From Arctopsyche grandis (lineage: Eukaryota; Arthropoda; Insecta; Trichoptera; Hydropsychidae), in the NCBI RefSeq assembly GCF_051622035.1, contig NC_135357.1, forward strand, positions 21,132,256 to 21,196,255: a DNA stretch of 64,000 nucleotides, written 5' to 3'. The position numbers and the translations under genes are program-made. Within the stretch, counting starts at the first letter, position 1, and each line of letters starts with the position of its first letter. The notes under the pieces were generated by a model. That model was not told where the DNA came from. It worked only from the letters and a program-made list of their open reading frames with translations, and did no database searches. Below, in pieces: positions 12,317 through 23,590 of the stretch.

Positions 12317-12785
12317 ATACGTATACACCTTCACATATACCGGTTATGAAAGCGTTTTCGATACAAATTGAGCGCAATTATAGGGAAACTTACACAAGAC
12401 AAAAGTTCTACTTTGGTTGTCGGATTTCGTTCAAATTTTTTATTACTTAAAATTACTGTCATTATTATCCACATTAAATATCAAGAAAATTAGAATAATT
12501 TAAAAGGTCAAAATAAAATAATGAAATATTGTTTTAAAAAGAAATACTATTTCCGGTTTACGTATTCTGACCAAAACCTTATCTACATAAAAAATACAAA
12601 CATAAATTTTTAGATCAATACGTTCAGGGGTATGGAAAGAACCGTGGTGACAACATTTTTGACTTTTCTAATAGGAGAAAATCCCACTTTTGGTTCATTA
12701 AATTAAGTGATTTTTTTTGTTTTCATTAAATTGATACAAGGATTATAATTGTTTATACAGTTCGGTAGGACTAACGGACTAGCTG

Positions 12786-12910
12786 AAACACAGACACATA
12801 TTTTTTCTAGATCATGAAAACGTGATCAGTAATCGATTCCAAGTTCGAATTTTTTCATGATCACAAAACTTCATCTATTGTTACTATATACACATATAGA
12901 TAAAGTAAAG
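12786..12910. repeat. Interspersed repeat R1, copy 1
   Basis: Contains CGTGATCAGTAATCGATTCC, then a GATCACAAAACTTCATC block, and ends in a small palindrome with ATAGATAAAGT. Similar copies lie at 32560-32704 (same orientation) and 38258-38405 (opposite orientation). No coding capacity. Confidence 0.6.
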
Positions 12911-13924
12911 TTTGATATCTAATTTATATTTTTAACAGTCAAAATACTAATGACAAAATAATTTTTCTGAAAATTTTGACTTTGACTTTGACTCTTCGAC
13001 AGGTACTCGTAACTTTGTAATAATAAACTTTGTTATTGTACTATAATACATAAATTTAATGAAATTAGGTTTATTTATTTTAAATAAAAAAAATAGTATT
13101 ACAACAAAAATACATTAATAAGGCTTTGGCATTTCGCATTTCATATATATGTATGTATGTATGTCTATTGTATAATCTATGTATGTGCATTCCAATTTGT
13201 TCAAATATCGCCATATTGGTCAAATTATCCGATACCCCCACATTTTTTCCTCCACTTCCCCTTGCAATCTCACACTCCCCATTCCTTCTCTAGAACTCTT
13301 CACCGACCGTTTTATATTGAAGTAGCGGCTCGAATCAGAAATGCATAATGGGACTGTTGAAACGGAAATAACACGAAATCCTCTTGCTCTCCTTTTCTTT
13401 CCACCAATATCCTTTCATAACCGACAAAATTGAACAAATTTCCCTCGAATATATAATACATTTTTTCTAGTCAAAACATAACAGTTATATAGAACAGCAA
13501 TATTAGATGAAGAAAAGAGACATCCGAGAAGGAGAAGTTTGTGTTAAACCAGAGCTGTGGAGTCGAGATCGGAGTAGTCAAATAGTCTAAATTCAAGCAA
13601 CTTTAATTTTGATTTCGCGTTAAAAGTTTTCACTCAATAATATACATACATATATTAAAAGCTACTCCACTACGTAAAGTCTACGTAGTGATCTACGTCG
13701 TAGACCAATGCTCCACGGGGGCGGACAAAAGAAACGTTCTAAATTTAATATACATATATGTAATTTATAATATTCAAGGTTGCGAGGTCAATGACCGGGG
13801 TTTGTTTATACATAATTGTGGGTATTGAGTTTTGTAAATTAAACATACATAGTGCACAAATCTTTTTGCTTGCGGCATAAAGTAAAAATACGTATGTTAA
13901 ATATGTAAAAATACGTATTTTTCA

Positions 13925-14131
13925 TATTATCCGATTCCGATTCCAATTTCGACTTCTATGGTGACTTCGCGTTTTATTATTTTAATTGCATAATTTAATC
14001 GGCATAACCGATTCCCGGTTTCTGTTTCAGTTCCGATTCTGATTAATTATTACTATTCATATTGTAACTTTATTTTAAATCATGTATCAATCCGAAAGCA
14101 CCCATTTAAATTTCAATGGGCATAAAACTAG
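13925..14131 (+). mobile_element. Helitron-like element, family H2, copy 2
   Basis: Contains a degenerate GATTCCGATTCC run, then AATTATTACTATTCATATTG, and ends AACTAG followed by T. A near-palindrome CATTTAAATTTCAATG lies just before the end. The last 150 bp match 33960-34111 closely. The 5' boundary is approximate. Confidence 0.55.
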
Positions 14132-14499
14132 TATAAAATAATATTAGAAAATATTGCACATTTGAGTACATTTTTTAAATAAAAGAAATGTAAAACAATT
14201 ATTAAACTACTACTGAACAATTACTGTAAAAGAAATATTTAATTTAAATATTGAAAATTTTCATTATAATTTTTATCAATGCCGTATTTGATTCGGTCCA
14301 TTTTCACCGTAGATATTATATAACCGAACAAAAGACGAATTGTAAATTGAAATTAACGCGCGCTATTGTTGTAGCATCACTTTTGTTTACATTTTTACGT
14401 AAATTCATAAATCAACAAATCCGACGTTGTCCGGTAGCTTCACGCCCGGTTTATCTCATCGACCCCTACCTACTTTTCTTCTTCCCCTTCTCTTAACAG

Positions 14500-14720
14500 G
14501 TGTTCCGGTTAATCGGTGCTTCGTTATTTAAATATGAGTCAGGATAAACTCAGGCAGAAACAGGTAGTGGAGATGATTTCAGCATAGAATCGCACAGGCG
14601 ATAGTGTAAGGGTGAGGGTAGCCTGAGATTAGCAGGTGATTAATGCCGCGGAAGCGTCTTCACAGCTTCCAATGTGGACCCTCTTTTTCGTTAATCAGAT
14701 AATGCCAACGACCTCTAACG
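14500..14720. other. Base-balanced non-coding block
   Basis: A block with fairly even base composition, without an ORF or a second copy in the window. It could be a conserved non-coding element, but this is a guess from composition only. Confidence 0.2.
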
Positions 14721-15276
14721 GCAAAATAGGATTTAATCCAAAACACAATGCGAAATAAATAATGCATAGCTAGGGATTAAAAATGCCTTGAGTTATAAAT
14801 ATCATCAAAGCTAAATTCTGTTACACGAACTGCCGTAAGAGGACATTGCAAATCACATGATGCTGTAAAAGGCGATGTCATTATGTTTTCAAGTCAATTT
14901 TAATGGTGTTAATAATAATAATTTTAATGAATCCACAGAAATAAAATTTCCTAATTGAAAATTAAATGCGACTTGCATTAAATGAAAATGCGATAAATGA
15001 TGACTGGCATTGGATTTGGTCCACCAGCATTCTATTTTTCAAAAATATTTGATTTTATTTAAAAATCACAATAAAGCCTCGACAATGAGAATTAGTTCAA
15101 AATTTAACATAAGATTAACGATCGCCAACCTTTCGGACTCAGAAACCAATAAACTCGTAATTTTAAATACCGCGGACGATTTATGCATATAAATTGTTGA
15201 AAGGCCGTAGCCATCTGCGCGACCGTTGTTGTTTCCCATCAAGCTTGTATTACCATGAATGCTGAAGTTCTCTACA

Positions 15277-15752
15277 AATCTTTTGCACATGCGCACAAGT
15301 GAGCTGTCACTCTTGCGTGTGCGCATGAGTCAACAGTCGTATCGCTCGCGTGACACTTGCTATGGAAGCAAAATCTCCTTTTGCGTATATATGGACTTGA
15401 TTCGCTTTTTATGTTTAGACTTTCGCTTGATTCGTTAATTGATATTTCGTACGTTACGTCTCAAGTTAAATAACTAAATTATTAATAAAAGTAAATACTT
15501 TTATTATTTTATTGTAATTAATTACGTCCAAAATTATTATTTATTAATAATTTAGTTATTTAACTTGAGACGTAACGTACGAAATATCAATTAACGAATC
15601 AAGCGAAAGTCTATACATAAAAAGCGAATCAAGTCCATATATACGCAAAAGGAGATTTTGCTTCCATAGCAAGTGTCACGCGAGCGATACGACTGTTGAC
15701 TCATGCGCACACGCAGGAGTGACAGCTCACTTGTGCGCATGTGCAAAAGATT
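15277..15752. repeat. Near-perfect 213-bp-arm foldback (long inverted repeat)
   Basis: The left arm 15277-15489 is the reverse complement of 15540-15752 with about two mismatches seen by eye (near 15309 and 15414). The loop is 50 bp (15490-15539). The termini are AATCTTTTGCACATGCGCAC. No target-site duplication was evident. The near identity of the arms suggests recent origin or gene conversion, and a transcript across it would fold into a hairpin over 200 bp long. It lies about 115 bp beyond the 3' end of the LINE at 15868. Confidence 0.85.
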
Positions 15753-16141
15753 AAATATAAATAGCCCTAATATAAATAGCCAAAGCAACAATGCAAGTGG
15801 ATTTATCGCCGTTGTTAGTAACAATTGCAATTATTTAGTTAAACATGTACTAAAAAGGACATTGCTTATTTTATTTTATTTTATTTTATTTTAAAAAATC
15901 AATACCACAGAGACTTGACAGGTTGCCCCAAAGCGTCAATGTGATTTTAATACAAATAATAAAAATCATAAAAATTACAAAAAAAACATCATAAAAAAAA
16001 ATAATAAAAATCATAAATAAAAAAAAACATAAGAAAATAATAAAAATCATAAATAAAAAAAAAAAACATCATAAAAAAATAATAAAAATCAAGTAAAAAA
16101 TATGTACACAAAATAAAAACAATGAAATAAGATTGAAAAAT

Positions 16142-18985
16142 TTATATCGTGCTATTTAGGATGTGTTCCACCAACTCAACATAACTGGCATCGAATAGGT
16201 CCAAGTAATGTGCCAGTAAGTTAAGGAGTCGAACAGCTCTCGAGAGGGGGGAGTTCATGAGCACGTTTGATTTAGCCCTAATTGGTAAAAATATATCATG
16301 TTTTCTTAAAACTCTACGATTTTCCGGGGCCCAGAATTTTAGTTTCTCCAGGATAGTGGGATTGTGAATCTCTCCTCTAAGTAATTTTACGAAATGTTTC
16401 CCAAGAAATAAATCTCTTCTCTTTGCCAGGGAGTTGAAACCCAAAGATCCCAAGACAAAGGCACTAGGGAACAGATATGGATAAAATCCAAATGTCTTCA
16501 GATATAAAAATCTAAGGAATTTCCTTTGGACTCGTTCCAACATTAGAGAGTAACGAAGTTGATAGGGAGACCATATAATGGAGCCAAACTCGAGCACACT
16601 GCGAACTAATGTACAATATAAGAGACGAATGGCAGTGACCCCTAGTTCGGACGAATTACGGATTACGAATCCAAGGATTTTTGTTGCCCTATCACAGATA
16701 TTCTCAATGTGAATGTTGAAACTCCAACTATTTTCGAAGACTATTCCCAGATCAGATATAAATAATTCTCTCTGAAGAAGAGAATCATGAAATTTATACG
16801 GATATTTAATAGGAGAACGAGAACGAGAGTAAGAAATGACCCGACACTTTAGGATATTGAAGGGAAGTTTATTAACATTAGCCCATTCATAAATAGAATT
16901 CAAATCCTCTTGCAAATAAAGAGCGTCAGGTAAATCAATTATTCTCTTATAGATTTTTAAGTCATCCGCATATAATAAAAATTTAGAATGGTGAATAGAA
17001 GATTGAATATCGTTGATAAATATTAGGAATAATAAAGGGCCAAGATTTGATCCTTGGGGAATCCCAGAAGTGGCAACATACTCATAAGAAAAGCAACTCC
17101 CAAACTTAACGAATTGACGTCGATCCTGTAAATAAGAAATAAAAAGACCAACAAGATTATAAGTAAATCCAATAAAACTTAATTTACTAACCAAAATTTT
17201 ATGATCAACTTTATCAAACGCCTTCTCAAAATCAGTATATATTACATCCATTTGATTATTACAATCCAAAGTGCTGGTTATGTCATTAGAGAAACATAAC
17301 AAGTTGGTAATGGCTGATCTGGCCGGACGAAAGCCATGCTGCTGATCAATGAGCATACTTTGAAAGTGATTAAAAATGTATCTGTGTAATATTACCTCAA
17401 ACATTTTGGCTGGCGCTGACAAGATAGTTATTGGTCTGTAGTTCCTTACACAAGATTTATCGTCCTTCTTATGAATAGGAGTTACTTTAGAGCATTTCCA
17501 TAAATTGGGGAATGAAGAGTTCCTTAGAATTAAATTAAAAATGAATTTTAAAGGTTCTAAGAGACTAACCTCACATCCTTTTAGGATGTAATTAGGGATG
17601 GAGTCAGGACCGGAAGAATAAATATTTTTTAACTTTAGAAAGCCATATTTCAGATCGGAAGAGTCAAGATGATTAATCGCTAAAGTGGGGAAAGTAAATT
17701 CCGAGTCATTGGTAGGTTCCATGGAATCAGTAGGATTATTGAAAACTGATTTAAAAAAGTCGGCAAATCCATTAGCAATGTTTTGATCACCCTCTAACAA
17801 TCCAGAATCATTGTACATAATGGTCGACTTTACACGATTTACACGTTTAGAATTGATGAAGTTCCAGAATTTCTTAGGGTTTTTAACTATGGAACTTTCA
17901 CAATCAGCTACATAAACATTATATGCATTATTAATTAATTTCTTAATTTCCGTACGTAAAATACGGAAATTATTTAAGATAAGAGGATTGCTCGATTTCT
18001 TCCAGAGTTTATGTGTTTGATATTTACTTTTTAAGAGATTAATAATTTCTTTAGTAAACCAAGGCGGATAAATCCTTTTACTCGTCACTAATCCTTTCAA
18101 CCGAAAACAATCATTAAAAATAGAATATATAATGTCATAGAAATTAGAGAGGGCCAAATTAACATCTTTGCACTCATAAACTCGCTCCCATTGACAATTA
18201 CAAAGAATATCATTTAAATATTTGAAATCAACATTTGTAAATAACCATCCATTTAGGACAGAGGTATTAAGACAGTTATTTATTAAACGAAGTGAGGAAT
18301 AAGTTATAGTTAATTTTAAATGAATATCAAGAGCAGGATGATAGCTGTCTTCAGGAACCAAGGAATCAACTGAATTTGAAATAATAATATTCTGACAATC
18401 TAAATTTGTTAATAGAAAATCCAACATGGAATTATTAAAATAGTTTCGAATAGTATTAATTTGTTTTAAGTTGAATAAAGATATAAAAAAATTAAGGTCA
18501 TCAGGAAAACAGTTAGAAGAATTCAGATTAAAATCTCCAGATATAAAAATGCGACCATTACTTAAATGTGAATAATTAGATATAATTAAATCAAAAAATC
18601 GCTTATAAATATTTGGTGGAGATCTTGGTGGAAAATAAATAGTACATATGTATATAAAAAAAGGAATGTTAACAAATCTTAGTTTTAGCCATACACATTC
18701 ATGAATGTCCTCAAGATGACTAAGTCTTTCAACCGAAATAATATTTGTATTTTTAACTGCTAGAAGAACACCACCACCTCTGGCAGATCTATCATGGCGA
18801 TATATATTGAAACTGCTGTCAAGTACTTCGGCATCATGTACAGATGAGTTTAGCCATGTTTCAGTAATAGCAAGGACGTCAATAGATCTAGAAGCGGCGT
18901 TGTTGTAGAATTCCTTGAGTTTTGTATTTAAACCCCGCACATTTTGATAATAAAGTTTAATGTTACGGGTCACGGGTTTGGGCAA
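16142..18985 (-). CDS. LINE ORF2: APE endonuclease plus reverse transcriptase
   Basis: About 947 codons. N-terminal apurinic-type endonuclease motifs: YYQNVRGLN (residues 12-20), TETW with Glu42, and SGDFNLN with Asp151/Asn153. The usual SDH near the domain end reads SYH (Tyr215-His216). The reverse transcriptase follows: NYRPITILS (about 515), QHGFRPARS (549), DFEKAFD with Asp585, GIPQGSNLGP (641) and YADD with Asp674/Asp675. All catalytic RT residues are present. The C-terminal region (LERVQRKFLRFLY) is typical of Jockey/CR1-type elements. It would nick target DNA and copy the LINE RNA. The position listed as the start is TTG; the first in-frame ATG is codon 187, inside the endonuclease, so initiation must be non-ATG or coupled to ORF1. 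Confidence 0.9.
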   Translation of the reverse strand: MPKPVTRNIKLYYQNVRGLNTKLKEFYNNAASRSIDVLAITETWLNSSVHDAEVLDSSFNIYRHDRSARGGGVLLAVKNTNIISVERLSHLEDIHECVWLKLRFVNIPFFIYICTIYFPPRSPPNIYKRFFDLIISNYSHLSNGRIFISGDFNLNSSNCFPDDLNFFISLFNLKQINTIRNYFNNSMLDFLLTNLDCQNIIISNSVDSLVPEDSYHPALDIHLKLTITYSSLRLINNCLNTSVLNGWLFTNVDFKYLNDILCNCQWERVYECKDVNLALSNFYDIIYSIFNDCFRLKGLVTSKRIYPPWFTKEIINLLKSKYQTHKLWKKSSNPLILNNFRILRTEIKKLINNAYNVYVADCESSIVKNPKKFWNFINSKRVNRVKSTIMYNDSGLLEGDQNIANGFADFFKSVFNNPTDSMEPTNDSEFTFPTLAINHLDSSDLKYGFLKLKNIYSSGPDSIPNYILKGCEVSLLEPLKFIFNLILRNSSFPNLWKCSKVTPIHKKDDKSCVRNYRPITILSAPAKMFEVILHRYIFNHFQSMLIDQQHGFRPARSAITNLLCFSNDITSTLDCNNQMDVIYTDFEKAFDKVDHKILVSKLSFIGFTYNLVGLFISYLQDRRQFVKFGSCFSYEYVATSGIPQGSNLGPLLFLIFINDIQSSIHHSKFLLYADDLKIYKRIIDLPDALYLQEDLNSIYEWANVNKLPFNILKCRVISYSRSRSPIKYPYKFHDSLLQRELFISDLGIVFENSWSFNIHIENICDRATKILGFVIRNSSELGVTAIRLLYCTLVRSVLEFGSIIWSPYQLRYSLMLERVQRKFLRFLYLKTFGFYPYLFPSAFVLGSLGFNSLAKRRDLFLGKHFVKLLRGEIHNPTILEKLKFWAPENRRVLRKHDIFLPIRAKSNVLMNSPLSRAVRLLNLLAHYLDLFDASYVELVEHILNSTI

Positions 18986-20084
18986 TCGGTTTCGAAGAGA
19001 TTTTTTTGAGAAATAACCATTCTCTTATGCCAGTACCCATAGGCCAAAATTCAGGATTGATAATTATATTAAAAGTTTCAGTATCTACACTAATTTTAAA
19101 TGACGAGCACATGTCAGTTTTAGCAACCTGAGAAACGTTGATTCTTTTATTTTTAATTTTATTTAATATGAACTGTTTCACAGTATCACAAGTGCAGTTA
19201 TTTGCCAAATTAAAAACGTGTACATTCTTCAATTTCGAAATAGTGGCCACCTGTAAAGTTTTATCAGGTGCTCCAGATCCACGAGTGTATGGCAGTCTCC
19301 CGGAAGAAGTCCCAGCGACCTGACTGAACGAATTTGAAGGATCTACAGTAGAAGCAGAAGCAGGAGCACAAGAGACAGGAACATAATCAGATGTTGAAGC
19401 AGAAGCTGATGTAAGTGTAGCTGAAGATGAAGATGGCAGAGGTGAAGCAGTAGAAGATAGCGCTGCGACCTGACTGTAAGATTTCGCAGGTTTTATAGGA
19501 GAAGGAGGAGAAGCAGAAACAGAAACAGTAGAAGCAGAAACAGTAGCACACCCAGGAGTAGATGCTGAAGCTAAAGCAGACGCGAGTGAAGTTGAAGCTG
19601 AATAAGGCGGAGGTGAAACGGTAGAGGATGCCGCTATAACGTCATACGGGCATCTGACAGGTGTTTGTTTATGTACTGTAGTATTGTTACATTCAGTTGA
19701 CAGTGTGGAGAGTTCTCGTAATGTTACCTCGCCCGATTGCAGAGTTGTAGGTTCAACAAAAACAGCTGGAGCCAGAGCTGCTGGAAAGGGACGACACATC
19801 ATCCTCTTTATTTCACCGACATCAGTGTGGATAGTCTGGAGGGACTCCACAGCGATTTTTAGCGAGGCCAGGTTATTAAAAGCGACGCGTGCGATGGATA
19901 CTATATTTTTAATTTCGTCGCTGATGTATCGCACCCTGTCCTTGGTAAGGACATTGGCACCAGATCCTTTTTTTGAAAGGTCCGCGAGTATTCTCTGGCT
20001 TATAGTAACAATATCCTCCATGGTAGAATGCGAACGATTTAACACGTCCAGACACAACGATAGCACAGATAATATATCTACCAT
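18963..20084 (-). CDS. LINE ORF1 (RNA-binding Gag-like protein)
   Basis: About 373 codons starting at ATG (20082-20084). The N-terminal third is plausibly helical (MEDIVTISQRILADLSKK, then IARVAFNNLASLKIAVE). The middle (about 150-270) is low-complexity Ala/Ser/Pro/Thr. The C-terminal 100 residues (VATISKLKNVHVFNLAN onwards) are more conserved-looking, with many Lys/Asn. I see no CCHC zinc knuckle, which many Jockey-type ORF1 proteins have. It overlaps the ORF2 frame by about 50 bp. The role, by position, is packaging of the LINE RNA. Confidence 0.75.
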   Translation of the reverse strand: MVDILSVLSLCLDVLNRSHSTMEDIVTISQRILADLSKKGSGANVLTKDRVRYISDEIKNIVSIARVAFNNLASLKIAVESLQTIHTDVGEIKRMMCRPFPAALAPAVFVEPTTLQSGEVTLRELSTLSTECNNTTVHKQTPVRCPYDVIAASSTVSPPPYSASTSLASALASASTPGCATVSASTVSVSASPPSPIKPAKSYSQVAALSSTASPLPSSSSATLTSASASTSDYVPVSCAPASASTVDPSNSFSQVAGTSSGRLPYTRGSGAPDKTLQVATISKLKNVHVFNLANNCTCDTVKQFILNKIKNKRINVSQVAKTDMCSSFKISVDTETFNIIINPEFWPMGTGIREWLFLKKISSKPIAQTRDP

Positions 20085-20599
20085 ATAATGAAAAAGAGAT
20101 TTTTGTTAAGAGCCCAAAGCCCACACCAATATTGAAAATCTATTCAAAAACGAAAACATATGGTTGACAAAAGAAAGGGAACAAAAAATTTTTTCGAGAA
20201 AGAGGATATGGTCTCTTGAAAAGAGACCTGTTGGAAGCCTTAGTATAACACTAATACGTTCGCACAATTTTGAAAATTGAGATATGAGCGGGTGGTTTTA
20301 GGCCGAAACGAAAGATAGTTGATGAATGTCGCACAAGCCCTGTAGAGCTGTATTGTTATGCTGCGTCAGCATAACCGAGAATGTAATTAGGGCTTACTAA
20401 GGCTAATAAAAAACACCTGGAGCGCTATATTGTGATGGTAATGGCGGTCGAAAGTAAGCCGCACCAGCCGCCATTAGGATTCCGCGCCAAAATGAGTGAT
20501 GCTTCTTGAATATCCCCTAACGATCCGTGCGATAATGGTAGATACAATATGTTAATAGAATAAAAAAAGAAAGCACACAATTTTTCGGTGGGACAGTCT

Positions 20600-21684
20600 T
20601 GTATCCAGAGCCGGCCTTACACCCTCTGGCGTCCTCGGACAATATTTTTCTAAGCGCCCCTAGTAAAAAAAATTAAAAAATGGGTTACCATCCTCCTTTT
20701 TCCGGGCTACAGTCAGAAAAGTGGTTAACAAGGTTTCCCAACCGCATTGGGGAGTTAAAAATGAATAAACAAATAAATAAAATTATAAAATTATATAAAA
20801 ACAGTAAAGTAATAAAATAGGGGATAAATGAAATTTACAAGTGAAGTTAACAGTATCGTAGGCGCAATAAATACGTGGATTCGAAAATTTTCCTCGTTCA
20901 CCGTTTGCCCTTTTGAGATACATATTTTATGAAAATATTATTCTTAACAGATAAGGATAAAGTAAGAAAAACAACTCTATACTCCTTTTCGCCGCTAAAT
21001 TATCTTTTTTAAAGGGGCGAAATAGTAGCAGACCGCATAAAGAAGTGAAGGCGTTTTCAGCGGCTGAAAGCAACGCCGTTTTTACACTCGCAATCTACTA
21101 ATGGATGATGAAATTTTGAAGAAAGAAAGCGACGGTAGCGCTCGGTAAAAACGACGGCGACAAATTGAAATGTTTATTTGTAAATGATGGACAGGTTTTA
21201 TGTGACTTACTTTTCAAGTATAATGTACCAAAAATGCATTCTTTTCGCAATATTTTAACTTTATCGACTGAAAAGTCTTTCCTGTCTAGAAGTATTTTAT
21301 ATATGTATGTATGTAGGTACCTATAAATACTAGCAGCCCGATGCACACACACTTTTGTGCCCTTTGAAAGATCACTCACCCCGAGCTAATTATCGAATTC
21401 GATTTAGATTTTGAATTTGAGAGCATACGGGGGGGGGGGGTTAGCTTTCAACAAAGTAGGCAAATGTCTCCGATATGAAGCTGCAGAAATTTAATCACTA
21501 GCGAAATCACTAAAAACTAGTAATAAGCCCGATGAAATATCATCGTATGGGCTATGGCATATTCAGTTATTCAATTAAAGAAAAATAAAAGAAGTGTGTC
21601 GGTCTTCTGTTCGATTTGCATCGCGATCGTATTTTTTTATAAGCCTCTTCTATATTTTTTCAAATACCTTTAAAATACAATTAA
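20600..21684. other. No gene recognised; possible hAT end
   Basis: At 20600 the sequence CAGAGCCGGCCTTAC resembles one terminus of a hAT element, but no partner end was found. The remainder is AT-rich with a G run at 21430-21440 and only spurious ORFs. Confidence 0.35.
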
Positions 21685-21921
21685 CTAGTGGTTTCACCCG
21701 GCTTCACTCGGTATTTGTAATATAAACAGCTTAAACATGGCAAAACAATCTAATAGTAAACATTCATTTGTTTTTTTATTATTAAATTTATTTGAATCGA
21801 AAAAAAATAATATTTAACGAATATGTTATCGTCGTCATAGAAACTTTTATTTGTTTTCGATGTTCCGAACAAACCTTACATACATAGTTAAACAACGTCG
21901 CTTTCGAAATTATATATTAGA
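21685..21921 (-). mobile_element. Non-autonomous Helitron-like element, family H1, copy 1
   Basis: On the minus strand the element begins TCTAATATATAATTTCGAAAG (ending at 21921) and ends CCACTAG at 21685. Host A precedes the TC and host T follows the CTAG, as expected for Helitron insertion at an AT dinucleotide. A GC-rich subterminal motif, CGAGTGAAGCCGGGTG, lies about 10 bp inside the 3' end, where Helitrons carry a hairpin. It is 237 bp with no coding capacity. Two more copies are at 28683-28891 and 49182-49397. Confidence 0.7.
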
Positions 21922-22789
21922 TAATTAATTTAATATATACATACATACATATGTATGTATATTTTATTGTTTAGTATAAAAAAAATAAATGGTTCAAAAC
22001 CTCCCTTAATAATAACTGGTTGTATTTCAGTTAATCATCTGTCAAATTACCTTGATGTGAGCTGGCTATCAGAAACGCCTTTTCACTCCCTCTTCTTAAC
22101 TTACATACATGGTCGAACAGTTACAACTGCTACTTTTTTCAAACTCATATAAATTTTACACTTTCTCATATACATATATTTTGATTCACAAATTTTATAT
22201 GTATTAAACATATAATATAAGGAACAATTCTCTATACAAAATAAAATAATGAAAAGTGTACAGGTAAAAAAAAAATCATACCATATAACTATTTATTTAT
22301 TACGCTTGAACATACATAAATGCTTGAATCATCATCAATCTTAATCTACCATATTAAATATAAACGGTGAATATATTTCTTTGCATATATGTACATATGT
22401 ACATACATAGGTATAATCAGGGACCCGAACCGCTATTTTATTTCGTTCCGGTTCGGTAAAAAAAATATATCCGGTCAGTTCCGGTTTTTGATTTTTGGTT
22501 TTCGGTTCGAATCTAAATCCCGTAAAACCTCAACGTCATTTGCTCGCTTTGCAATTTCATCGTGGATTCTTTTAACGGCCGTAATGTCTTAACGATGACA
22601 CTAATTTCGATCCATTTATGTTCTGAAAAATTGTACTCCATATTTTTTTCAGCTATTTTCGAACAAAATTCTTTACATAACAGTAAAGAGTTTAAGATAT
22701 CGAATGTGATATTTCATCTAGTAATACAGTCTATTACGGGTCTTTTTAGTATCATTTTCGTTAAATTACATAATAAGAGAAAGGATTAT

Positions 22790-23101
22790 TTACTTTATAA
22801 CCAACTCGCGAGTTTCACATATAATTTTATTTAAATCGGAATCGTCAATAGAATCTTTGATTGCTAATTGTAAAATATATGCCACACATTTTATTCCGAT
22901 GAGATGAGGGAAAGAACAGTTCTCAATAGAAGGTAGTATATTTGCTAAATAATCTCTTTCATAATTAATATTCTGGTTTTCTTCGTCTATTTCGGTTTCT
23001 AACAAGTTGACAAATTTGATCACACTAGCTCCATTATCTGCTGTAACAGAGAAGATTTGTTTGATATCGATATTATATTTTTCTAAAAATTTCAAAAACA
23101 T
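22790..23101 (-). pseudogene. hAT transposase fragment
   Basis: About 103 open codons matching the catalytic-core neighbourhood of hAT transposases: IFSVTADNGASVIKFVNLL corresponds to the usual VTDNGANMVKA region, and IKCVAYILQLAIKDSI to the IRCAAHTLQLAVxDAI helix, with the usual His replaced by Tyr. It is cut off upstream by the LINE insertion and is not a complete gene. Confidence 0.8.
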
Positions 23102-23103
23102 AT

Positions 23104-23458
23104 TTTTAATATTTATTTATTTTATTTTATTCTAAACAGACCATTGTGGCATAACAGGAATTCCTAAAGCGCCACAATCGTCAAAAACATAACACAAAAA
23201 AAACAAAATAACAATTAAACACAAATTAATACACAACGAAAATAATACACCCATCAATTATACATAAAAAAAATACATTTGAACATAAACATAAATACAT
23301 CCATACATAAACATAAAAAACAGCATTTAATAATAACAGATAAAGTAAAAATATCAAATAAAAAAATATATAGCATAAGGAATGCCTTGCACCTACAGGC
23401 AGTTTCAATAAATATGTAAGAAACAACTACAAATACAAAACATCCCTGTAAGGCCGAA
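23104..23458 (-). mobile_element. 5'-truncated LINE 3' end
   Basis: The tail TTTATTTATTTTATTTTATT (A-rich on the minus strand) precedes a hairpin, ATTGTGGC...GCCACAAT (23143-23178 region). A 3' UTR follows that matches the copy at 28376-29240, for example TATCAAATAAA near 23357 and AGGAATGCCTTGCACC near 23380. It is inserted within the hAT element 22418-23678. Confidence 0.6.
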
Positions 23459-23460
23459 AT

Positions 23461-23590
<130 letters not shown>

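Larger units (their letters stand above)
15868..20560 (-). mobile_element. Nearly full-length Jockey/CR1-superfamily LINE
   Basis: A minus-strand non-LTR retrotransposon with a 5' leader (about 20085-20560), ORF1 (18963-20084), ORF2 (16142-18985) and a 3' UTR rich in AATAAAAATCATAAA repeats. It ends in an (AAAAT)n tail at 15868-15892 (forward TTTTATTTTATTTT). Both ORFs are open. Related 5'-truncated copies occur at 23104-23458 and 28376-29240. The 5' boundary is approximate and no target-site duplication was found. Age cannot be judged without copies to compare. Confidence 0.85.

Noticed and set aside
13553-13575. CAGAGCTGTGGAGTCG resembling a hAT terminus
   Set aside because: Suggestive of a known type of hAT end, but the partner end was not found in the following kilobases.
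20600-20615. CAGAGCCGGCC end resembling a hAT terminus
   Set aside because: No inverted partner or target duplication found.
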